Of a DNA stretch of 64,000 bases, positions 14,172 to 23,200 are shown piece by piece (within the stretch, counting starts at the first letter, position 1; the number at the start of each line of letters is the position of its first letter). The stretch spans positions 806,001-870,000 of the forward strand of contig JAWHQI010000239.1 in assembly GCA_033032865.1 (NCBI GenBank). The letters are read 5' to 3'. Both the position numbers and the translations under genes were made by a program. Source of the DNA: Dactylorhiza incarnata. Lineage: Eukaryota; Streptophyta; Magnoliopsida; Asparagales; Orchidaceae. A model generated the notes under the pieces. That model was not told where the DNA came from and ran no database searches. It was given only the letters and a program-made list of their open reading frames with translations.

Positions 14172-14179
14172 TATAAGAG
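14172..14179 (+). promoter_or_regulatory. TATA-like box upstream of antisense gene A
   Basis: TATAAGAG in the context attctataagagagcc, about 100 bp before the gene A start at 14275. The same context occurs in element 2 (31369-31376). Bases 14087-14171 hold the 3' LTR-adjacent segment, where a short purine tract (GCGGGGA on the minus strand, near 14091-14097) is a weak candidate for the polypurine primer. Nothing else is visible there. Confidence 0.45.
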
Positions 14180-14274
14180 AGCCAGAGAATTCATTCTGCG
14201 GAGTTTTTTCTGAAATCACGGGATATTACTCGCCAATTGCGGTTAGAATTTTTAAGACCGGCGATTCTTCAGCA

Positions 14275-16247
14275 ATGGACTTCTTAGACGCTGTGTTAGA
14301 CCGCGTGGATCCCAGCGGAGATCAGAAGAGGGCGGAAGATAAGAGGCGCGAGCCGTCGGAGAAGTCGAATAAGGAGACAGAAAAGCAAGGCCGGAAGGAC
14401 CGGAAAAGGAGGAAGCGGGCTGAGAAGGCCGCAGCGGATAGCCCCAAGCCAGTCGTGGACTTATCAACTCCCAAAACTCCTACAGAGCCCGTGGCGAACA
14501 GTTCGGGGCCTCCCCCTGATGATTTGTCGATCCCTCCCAGAGACCTCAACCAACAGGTCCCTAGCACGCTGAGCAAAGAGGAGGCCGCCACTTCTGAAAA
14601 AGTTGTCTCAGACAGCCCTTCGAAGAAGGTCGGCGAAACTGACTCGTTTGGTGTGGAAATCACCCCATCCGGGAACCCTCACTTGCTTGTCAGGGATTTA
14701 GAGGAAAAGGCGGTTAACTCGCCAAGGACAGGCGAAGCGAATACCCCTTTGTCCGTGGACGACTACCCCAGCCCCCCAAAAGAAGTCAGCCGAGCTCCGG
14801 GTAAGAAAGAGAGGAAGAGGAAGAAGACCGGGTCCGTGACTGAGCGGATAACGAAGAAGGTCAAGAGGTTGGCCTCTAAGGAAAGGGCGGCTCATAAGAA
14901 ACCGACCGAATCCCTTCTCCAGATCAATTCGCGACTAAAGGAGGAGCTAGGCCTTGCGACTCCTCCACCCAACAAGTTAAATGACTCGCCGGCTACCCCT
15001 GATACGAAGCCGGGCGAACTGCCTCCGGACTCGGCGAGTAGTCTATCTTTTAATGGAATTTTTAGGGATATGGATGAGCTGGTGAAGCGAGACCAACTTC
15101 TTGACATCCCGATAGCTTCAGAACAAACTGTCCGCGCTGCAGATAATACAGTCCGCCCCGCGGAGACTGCTCAGACAGAGGCCGAAGAGCGAGAAGCTGC
15201 TGCCCGGACTGCCTTGGAGGTTGAGCGGACAATAATGGAACTTGGGGAGGTGCTGAAGGCGCAGGAGGAGATTCCCCCGGCGATGACCGGAGAGGAGATA
15301 ATGATGGCGAAGAAGGAAGGAGCGGAGCAGGTTTTGAACAAGCCGCAGCGGCCTGATCCTTTCGTACTAGGTAAGCATCCCACGGATTATAAAGTTGTCC
15401 GCTTCTTCATCCCGCGGCCTTGTCATAACAAGTTGCTCTGGCAAGGCGGCCTGTGCGCCTAGATATTGATCTTACATTTATGTTCATTTTGTATTTTTAT
15501 GGCGTCATATGCTCCTGCTTCTTATAACCCGAGCGGCCTCTTGCAGATAGCGAGGAACAGATTATAAAGTCGGGCGACCTTGAGGCCAGCCTGCCTCCAT
15601 TACTCCCCCCACTACCAACCGATGCGACGATTTCGCAAGGAGGGCCGCAACTCTTTGATCGTCTTGAGGAGGATCTGGTGAATCTGAGGGCCCGCTTGAA
15701 GGAGGTGGAAGATCGGGAGGCCGGTACCCGGATTGCCCTGGAGGCCGAGAGAATGGCGAGGGGGAAGACTGAAGAGACGCTGAAGGCTCAGCTTGAGAGC
15801 GCGCGAGCTACGGTGGAGGCCGAGAAGAAGGCAAGGGTGGCGCAAGTCGCCATTCTGACCGCTCAGCTCGAGAAGGAGAAGCGAATATCGGCTAAGTTCG
15901 AGGGAGACTCGAAATATTATCAAGACAAATTCCTGCGGTTAACCAGAGAAGTCACTGTGGGCCGGCGAGGTATGAATGATGGGATGCAGATTGTTAGCCG
16001 CCCGACTGTTGGGGCGGGCTCAAACCCTCCCCCGGCTCGGGCGGCTGATCCTATGATTGATGAGGCCACCGCAATCCCTCGCATGATTCCCGCTACGCGG
16101 GTTGAAAGGGATGCCGGGCGGCTTCATAGCACAATCAACCATCTCCATTATCATACCAGCCAGATTTATTCTCTCTTGAACACCACCAGTGACCAGGTCG
16201 CACGACTTCACAGGGAGGATGTCTCCCCAGAACGCCGCCAGCCGTGA
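14275..16247 (+). CDS. Antisense gene A: two-exon Lys/Glu-rich coiled-coil protein of a Tat element
   Basis: Function unknown. Exon 1 is 14275-15370 and exon 2 is 15547-16247. The donor is GTAAGC at 15371 and the acceptor TTGCAG ends at 15546. Splicing keeps the frame (phase 1) and gives 598 codons. The start is the ATG of MDFLDAVLDRVD, conserved in element 2 at 31473; the open frame upstream of it has no ATG. The N-terminal third is highly charged (KKRRKRAEK-like clusters). Around residues 175-205 lies a strongly basic stretch with several K/R runs, nuclear-signal-like. Exon 2 encodes a long coiled coil (about residues 410-500) and a conserved tail with HSTINHLHYHTSQIYSLL. The gene runs opposite to gag-pol, 346 bp ahead of gene B. 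Extra antisense reading frames are known in Tat elements such as Grande; equivalence is inferred. Unspliced, the frame stops at 15462, giving a 395-codon product. Confidence 0.7.
15371..15546 (+). other. Intron of gene A
   Basis: A 176-bp GT-AG intron: donor tag|GTAAGC, pyrimidine-rich end and acceptor CTCTTGCAG|at. An in-frame stop at 15460-15462 means splicing is needed to reach exon 2. Element 2 has the same borders at 32568-32846, but its intron is 279 bp because of about 107 bp absent from element 1. Confidence 0.7.
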
Positions 16248-16550
16248 CCAGCCTTTGAGAACAACTTGTATTACGAACGTGGCTCATTGATTTGAACAAT
16301 GTTCTGTCTTTTATTTTGAATAACTCGCGCGGTCTCTTGTTCAACCGCTATACTTTGTGTTCTGTTTTAGATCTCATGTTTTATTCGAACTGACTTCAGG
16401 TCGCTCGATCTGTGATGTATGCTTGCTTCTGTTTTCCTGGATGCCTTTGCTCTTTTATTTTTCTAGTGAATCTAACCACATAGGCCATTGGCCGCGCGGT
16501 TAGAATGCATAGCCGCGATATGATTTTACTATTCACAGATCATAGAAATC

Positions 16551-16559
16551 TATAAGTAG
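16551..16559 (+). promoter_or_regulatory. TATA-like box of antisense gene B
   Basis: TATAAGTAG lies 42 bp before the gene B ATG, in context aatctataagtaggga, and is conserved in element 2 at 33845-33853. It shares tctataag with the box before gene A. The A-B spacer (16248-16592) also holds GCGCGGT motifs near 16328 and 16491 and shows no other feature. Confidence 0.5.
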
Positions 16560-16592
16560 GGAATTTTCCGAAGTCATTCTCACGATTTCCAG

Positions 16593-18461
16593 ATGGCGCG
16601 ATCGAAGATCATGTCGCAGCGGCCTGTTAAGGTTAAAGCCGTTCGAGCGGATGCGGCCTTAGCCTTTCATTCGGCGGACCACCCAGAGTGCCGACTCACC
16701 CAGAGCGAACTGGATGAGTTCATCGCAAAACACATGACAGGGAGTAATCTGCTCGCGCGGCTCCCTTTGCGCGACGAGCGGATTAACTCTTCCAATCCGT
16801 ACCAAATAGCCGTCCCGGTCGACCACTTTGAATATGGCTTCAAGTTTCCACTGCCGCTTGAAGTCATAGCCATCTTCGACCACTACGGGGTTGTACCCGG
16901 CCAGCTTTCGCCGAACTCCATCGCTTCCATTTATAGTTTCATTTCATACCTGCGGTTCGAGCGAACCAGGTTCTCCATCGACTTATTCAGAAAGTTCTTC
17001 TCTGTGAGGGCTGTCTCCGACTCGGGGACTTCAACTTACAGGGGGCACCTCTACTTCGGCTGCCATGGGTTGAAGATCGTCAACTTGGCGAACAAAGTCT
17101 CCGACTGGTCGGAGGGGTTTGTAATGCTCGAAGGTAACTTCGGACTGTTGCAAACCGACCCGCAAGTTCGGGGGGAAGAGGTTTTCCAAATCCCCCAGGT
17201 CGGAAAGATTGAGACGGAAACCTTCACGTTCCTCGAGAACGAGCGGCTAGACATCAACCACTACATCCCGCTGTTCTCAGAACTAGAGAACATCCTCCCC
17301 GAGCATAGTGAGTTTCTTTAGACCGCCTTTATATGACCGCGCGGGCTTCTTTATTTATACTTTTGATTTTACTTTGCAGCCGCCCACATCGTCCCTGTGA
17401 ATAAGCCGGTCACGCCGGCCGGCCCAGTTTTAACCCAGAGGGAAAAGATACAGCGGCGAAACAGGTCGCAATCCTCGGGAGAAGAGGGCCCGGCCTCTCC
17501 TGACGACTACGAACTCCTTCGTTCTTGTGGAAACCCGCCCGATCTGCAGGGCAATCCGACCGTCCTTTGGCATAGGGATGGAAGCCGGATCCGGGTATCC
17601 ACCGCTCTTCCTCCATGGGGGAGCGACAAAATTGAACGCCATGCCCTAGCCGCTGGGGCCGCCTTGTATGGTCGAAAGACCCTAAGGAGGCTGATGAGAA
17701 CCCCTGAAGAAGAGCTCCCCCGGCTAGCGGCTCAAGCCGGCGCCTGGGGGTTTTCGGCCAAACACTTCATGGCCCTGGCGTATAAGCGGCTAGTTTCTGT
17801 TCAGAAACACCTGGAGAAGAAGTACGAGGAGCAGGCTGTGGAGAATACGCGGCTTCGAGAGGAGAACGCGCGGCTTCAAGAAGTCGTGGCGGTGAGTTTC
17901 TCAAAAGACAACGCGGTTCCCTTTGTTTAGCCCGAGCGGCCTAATTCATTTTTCCTCTTCTTGCAGAAGCAATATGAGGTGACCAACCCGGCCTTCCAAG
18001 ATGAGGTGCTGCCTCATGTGGCCCAGGGGATCGACAAAGCCTTGGGTCTCATAGGTGACCGGGGCGGTCTGTGTGAAGGATTCGATGGAACCACCTTCTC
18101 CGACCTCTTCCCCGCCTTGAAGGTCCAACTTGACGAAATCAGCCGAAGGAAAAAAGGAAAATCCAAGGTAGGCGAGGAGGCCGAGGACGACGCGGGCAGG
18201 GAGATCGTGCTCCATCAAGGAGGCGATGGAAGTGGTGAAGCCGCTGAAGAAGCCGACGCGGATGGTGATGCCAGCGACGACGACGACGAGGACAGCTTGT
18301 CCTCTGGAACAACCGGTTCTGCAAGCAAGACCGGGCGGTCTCGTGACAGCAGTTCATCCGGCTCCTCCTCATTAAGCGAAGGTTATTCGCCGGAGGCTGA
18401 CATCGATGGTGCGGACTCAAATTCTCCTGTCAAGAAGAAGAAGAAAGAATCGGCAGACTAG
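16593..18461 (+). CDS. Antisense gene B: three-exon protein with plant 'putative gypsy-type transposon' domain
   Basis: Exons 16593-17307, 17380-17891 and 17967-18461, with donors GTGAGT at 17308 and 17892 and acceptors TTTGCAG and CTTGCAG ending at 17379 and 17966. All phases join, giving 573 codons. Residues about 25-230 resemble, from memory, the plant family named putative gypsy type transposon (Pfam Transposase_28), with its FPLPLEVIAIFDHYGVVPGQ motif near residue 85-105. No catalytic triad is visible, so 'transposase' is only a family label. Exon 2 ends in a coiled coil (about residues 378-408). Exon 3 encodes an acidic, Ser-rich stretch (D/E runs, about 475-545) and a basic end with KKKKKESAD, suggesting a nuclear, chromatin- or nucleic-acid-binding protein. 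It lies antisense to the retroelement and downstream of gene A. Confidence 0.72.
17308..17379 (+). other. Gene B intron 1
   Basis: 72-bp GT-AG intron, donor cata|GTGAGT and acceptor ACTTTGCAG|cc, phase 1. It contains an in-frame stop (17320-17322). In element 2 the donor survives as GTAAGT (34623), but the acceptor reads TTTGCTG, so the AG is lost. Confidence 0.7.
17892..17966 (+). other. Gene B intron 2
   Basis: 75-bp GT-AG intron, donor ggcg|GTGAGT, a T/C-rich tract (ttcatttttcctcttc) and acceptor TTGCAG|aa, phase 0. Both borders are kept in element 2 (GTGAGT near 35210, TTGCAG ending at 35279). Confidence 0.8.
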
Positions 18462-19428
18462 TGCCCTTGTTTTTTGTTTTGATTTTTGTAACCGCCGGTT
18501 TCTTTTTGTTGGCCCAGCGGTCAATATTTTGTAAACACATTTTGAAAAATGAAACAGAGATTTTACCTGTCTGATTGTCCTTCTATTATTACTTACTTGT
18601 GATACCTTGTCTCTTTTCTTTGCTCTTTATGATCCAACCGCGCGAACATCCTGGTCCGAGCATAAGTGATGATGGATTGTCTTCGACGATCCTTTGTCCG
18701 AACCGTGCGATTACTTGTTTAGATCTCAACACGCCTCATTTCTGATAATATGAACCATAACACATAGACTTATGCGACTATAATATAGACCGGGCGGCTT
18801 CTTTTTTATTCAGATATATTTTATCCTCTGCTGATGTAAATATCGAATCATAACTTTTTGCTTTAAGAAGTAGTTCAGCTCGATCGATTGAAGAATAATC
18901 CGGGCGATCAGATATTCAGATCTTGAGATATTCAACCCAATTAATTGTAAGAGATATGTAATGGCCGCCCGGTTAGAATGCAAACCTGAGCAATATATCC
19001 AGATCCAGTAATATCCAATTAATAGAACGGAGGGATGAATAAACCCGACCGGTCAGAACACGATCCGGCAATAATATAATTAGCTTCATAAATGTCCAGT
19101 TTATAATGGATGGATGAATTCGCCTGATTTAGAATATAATCCGGAAAGCCATATAATTGTCCATGAATGCCCAGCTTATAAAAAGATTGTCAGTACCGCC
19201 CGGTTAGAATACAACCCGGGCGACCATATAATTTATCCAGAAATATCCTGACTTATACACAATCAGACCGTTCGGCTTGAAAGTTCAGACCGCCCGGATT
19301 AGTTATCACAACCCTTTATTAGGGTAGAGGAACACCTGTACCTGTTTTAATAACACCTTTCCCGAATGGTTTTATACAAAAAGCCACATGAGATGAATAC
19401 TTTTCCTGTAAAGAAAAAAGGATAATCT
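18462..19428. repeat. Non-coding region of element 1 with ~78-bp tandem repeat
   Basis: No gene is seen. From about 18900 to 19260 a degenerate repeat of about 78 bp occurs roughly four times, each unit carrying a cgcccggttagaatgcaa-like block followed by ataat and agaaatatcca blocks (units near 18962, 19043, 19121 and 19197). Element 2 has about eight to nine such units (about 36180-36960), so copy number varies. Tandem repeats in the 3' non-coding region are known in Tat relatives such as Retand. Confidence 0.75.
19311..19325. other. Conserved short hairpin ACCCT-ttatt-AGGGT
   Basis: A perfect 5-bp inverted repeat with a 5-base spacer, in context cacaaccctttattagggtag. It is identical in element 2 at 37011-37025, about 100 bp before the large hairpin array. 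Its role is unknown; a structural or processing signal is possible. Confidence 0.4.
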
Positions 19429-19941
19429 ACAGGCTCAGATGACCAAGTGGGCAGGTGGGCCTTGGCGGCGAACATTGCTTTCCTCAAGTGGTCATAAGAG
19501 CTGTGGAAATAAAGAGAAACAAGTACAGACCCAGATGACCAAGTGGGCAGGTGGGCCTAGGCGGCGAACATTGCTTTCCTCAAGTGGTCATAAGAGCTGT
19601 AGAAATAAAGAGAAACAAGTACAGACCCAGATGACCAAGTGGGCAGGTGGGCCTAGGCGGTGAACATTGCTTTCCTCAAGTGGTCATAAGGGCTGTAAGC
19701 GACTCGACTGCTCTCTTGCCTAGGGCTACAAGCCGAGTTGATCAATTGGGCAGGTGGGCCTAAGCGGCGAACATTGCTTTCCTCAGAGAGATCAACTCAG
19801 TTGTGGGTCCCGCTTAGGCATCGCTTGAGAGTTCCTTGGAGTATTCGATAGTCACAGACTAAGATGATCGGTTGGGCAGGTGTGGTTATGCCGCGGGGGC
19901 TATACCGACATTGCTTTCCTCAGAAGGATCATCGAAGCTGT
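19429..19941. other. Array of five covarying hairpin units, element 1
   Basis: Five units at 19429-19504, 19525-19600, 19621-19696, 19728-19804 and 19854-19941. Each starts ACAG or ACAA and ends CTGT or TTGT (outer stem), then has a variable inner stem, then a nearly constant centre (gggcaggtgggcct ... aacattgctttcctca). Inner stems: ATGACCA/TGGTCAT in units 1-3, GAGTTGATC/GATCAACTC in unit 4, GATGATC/GATCATC in unit 5. Between the stems, CTC/GAG in unit 1 becomes CCC/GGG in unit 3. Unit 4 is enclosed by further arms TGCCTA/TAGGCA and CTCTC/GAGAG. Arms differ while pairing is kept, whereas the centre is nearly fixed. No known RNA family is recognised. Which strand is active is unknown, since inverted repeats fold on either. 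Confidence 0.75.
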
Positions 19942-20290
19942 AATTATATCCCCCTCGGGGCATGATAGAGCCAACATTCACCTAGACCTCCCTTGATGCA
20001 GGGGTGTGTCGGATATCAGCCGGGATCCAAGGTTCTGAAGACCACCGCACGGGAATTGGCAAGCTACCACTACACGTGTGCGAAAACTCCCCGCTACACA
20101 TGATCTTCATGGTTTTACGCTAATGACTACAATCCGAGGGGGTTCAAGCAGAACTTGGCGATGTCTCCGCGGTTCAGTGAGTTTGATATATGAAAACATG
20201 CAGAAAAGAAACATCAGACATGGAGAAATGTCAGTATGGAGCTTCTTATTAAAATATTTCAAGCAACTGCAGAAAAGTAAAGAAGACATT
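19942..20290. other. Conserved non-coding segment between hairpin array and pol
   Basis: No credible reading frame. The segment is clearly matched in element 2 (37538-37888), including blocks ctagacctcccttgatgcag, aagctaccactacacgtgtg and gactacaatccgagggggtt. In element sense it is the start of the 3' non-coding region, directly after the integrase stop. Confidence 0.55.
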
Positions 20291-23200
20291 TTAAGGATAG
20301 AACCGTTTGAGGTCGTCGCCACTCCAGGTGCGCGGGATGTCTTCTCCTTCACTTGTCTGGAGGCGATAAGCCCCACTTTTTAATGCCTCCTTGACGATGA
20401 AAGGTCCTGCCCAATTAGGATTTAACTTCCCGATATTACCTGCTCGAGCTGCTGCATCAACCTTTTTTAGTACGACGTCGCCAACCGTGAAATGCTTTAC
20501 CCTGACATTTTTGTCGAAGTATTTCGCCATCCTCCTTTTAACTTCTTCTTGCCTAATTGTTGCCTCATCCTGAAGTTCTTCGATTAGATCCAAACTGTAT
20601 TTGATAGTCTCGTCATTGCATTCCATCCATGCTTCTCCTCCTTCTTGTCCGTACACAACTCTTGGAGTGGCTACTTCAAATTCCACAGGAACAACAGCCT
20701 CTGAGCCATGAGATAGTTTGAACGGTGTTTCTCCTGTAGCTGAAGACGGAGTAGTACGAAGGGTCCAAAGGATGGAAGGAAGTTGATCTGCCCAGTTTCC
20801 CTTCTGATTCCAAACCTTTTTCATCAAGAGCTGCTGGATTTGTCTGTTGGCTGCTTCTACCTGGCCATTGGTCCTTGGATGATGTACCAAGGAGAACCGC
20901 AGGTCAATTCCGACCTGGTCGCAGAATTTTATCATCTCAGGATTATTGAATTGTGGACCATTATCAGTGACGATTGCCAGCGGAATTCCGTGTCGACAGA
21001 CAATTTCCCCCCAGATGAAGTTCCTGATGATTTGGGTAGTAGTTCTTGCCAGTGCCTTAGCCTCGATCCATTTGCTGAAGTAGTCAATCATCACTATGAT
21101 AAAGCGGCGCTGACCGCTGGCCATTGGAAAGGGCCCGATGAGATCCATCCCCCAAACCGCAAAGGGCCAGGGTGCCGTTATTGACCTAAGCGACTGAGCG
21201 GGCAGGTGCTGAAGAGGAGCGAACTTTTGGCACTGCACACACCTCCTGGCAAATGCTTCAGCATCCTTTCTCATGGTCGGCCAAAAATATCCCTGCCGCA
21301 GAATCCTCTTTTCTAAAGTTCTTGCCCCTGAATGACTACCACACTCCCCAGAGTGAACTTCCTGGAGTACGATAGGGATTTCTTCTTCCGAAACACATCG
21401 TGCTGAGGGGGAAATCAAAGTTTTTCTGTAGAGTATTCCTGTTATCAGATAATAATATGCCACCTTCCTTTTGAATCTTCTCCGATCTTTGATAGAATGG
21501 TGAAACTCTCCTTTTGATAGAAACAACTCATAAGGATCCTTCCATGAAGGATTATGATCAATCTGCATGAGTTCTGCCTCGTCTATTGTCGGATGAAAAA
21601 GTTCAAAGGTCACTCCCCCTGATGGAAGACCGAACTTCGACAATTCATCTGCCTCCTTATTTTGCGTTCTTGGGATGTGCTCGATAATAAATGACTTGAA
21701 TCTTCCGATTTCCTTTTTGGCTAATAGCAGATACTTTCGCAGAATCGGCTCCCTTGTCTCATAATTTCCCAAGACTTGGGAAGCCATCACCAATGAATCA
21801 GTTCTAACATGCACATATTCTATACCCAACTCTTTCGCGAGCCTTAACCCAGCCAGAAGTGCTTCATACTCTGCCTGGTTATTCGTGACTGGGAAGAAGA
21901 ACTTGATAGCTTGCTCCAGCCTGATGCCATTTGGACTGATCAACACTACTCTGGCTCCCACGGAGTTTTTGCCAGAAGCCCCATCCACATAAATGACCCA
22001 AGCCAGAGGAGATTGTACCGCCTGTTCTGGATTAAGCTCTGTTGTATCTACTAGGAAGTCTGCCAGGATTTGTGCTTTGATTGCTGTTCGGGGGATATAT
22101 GATATCTCAAATTCGCTTAGTTCAATAGCCCATTTCGCCAACCTCCCTGAATGATCTGGTTTTTCAAGAATACTCTTTAGAGGATGATCTGTAACAACTT
22201 AGATGGAATGAGCCTGAAAATAAGGGCGAAGCCTTCGCGCAGACATAACCAAAGCCAAGGCCAGTTTCTCCAGGATCGAATACCTGGTTTTGGCGTCTTT
22301 AAGGATGTGGCTGACATAGTATATTGGAAACTGCCTCCTCTTCTCTTCCCGAACAAGGACAGAACTCACCGCTTCTGGTCCGACTCCTAGATACAAGAAT
22401 AGCTCTTCCCCCTCACGGGGACTTTGGAGTAGTGGAGTCGAAGTTAACTGTCCCTTTAGTTGCTCGAAAGCCTTGTTACATTCCTCGCTCCATTCGAACT
22501 TTGATCCCTTTCGCAATATTTTAAAGAATGGGGCACTTTTATCTCCGGATTTAGAGATAAACCTGCTCAATCCTGCCAATCTTCCCCCAAGTTGTTGAAC
22601 TTCTTTAGTATTTCGAGGAGGGGTCATATCAAGGATGGCCTTCACCTTATCTGGATTTGGTGCAAGGCCATCAGGAGTCAGAAGATGTCCAAGAAATTTT
22701 CCCGTATTCGCCCCGAACACACATTTTAATGGGTTCAATTTTAACTTGAACCTCCGTAGAGTAGCGAACGTCTCTACGAGGTCTTTCAAGTGTAATGAGA
22801 AAGTTTTACTTTTGAGAAGAAGGTCATCAACGTAAACTTCGAGATTCCTGCCCTTTTGATGTTTAAAGACGGTATCCATCATTCTTTGATATGTTGCACC
22901 CGCGTTTTTAAGACCAAAGGGCATTACGAGATAGCAGTAACACCCATCGTTTGTGATAAATGAGGTATGCGGGATGTCAGGCTTGTGCATTTTAATTTGA
23001 TGATACCCGGAGAAGGCATCGAGGAAACTCATAAAACCATACCCAACCGCGGAATCAACTAAAACATCTATCCGAGGCAAAGGGTAACAATCTTTAGGGC
23101 ACGCTTTATTAAGTTTGGTGAAGTCTACGCACATGCGCCACTTCCCACCAGATTTTTTAACCATTACAACGTTCGACATCCACGTGGGATATTGAATTTC

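Noticed and set aside
14275..18461. Envelope-like gene of the retroelement
   Set aside because: It is encoded on the strand opposite to gag-pol, has introns, and shows no signal peptide or membrane segment; the charged and coiled-coil make-up suggests a nuclear protein.
19439..19663. Frame of three 32-residue repeats in the hairpin array
   Set aside because: It arises because the first three units are 96 bp apart. It is absent as such in element 2, while the inverted repeats are conserved; structure explains the data better.
19429..19941. Hammerhead ribozyme units (retrozyme-like)
   Set aside because: The conserved CUGAUGA and GAAA core elements are not present in the constant centre.
20291..20400. 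Chromodomain at the integrase C-terminus
   Set aside because: The frame ends shortly after the GKLNPNWAGPF motif with LKRFYP; no chromodomain residues follow.
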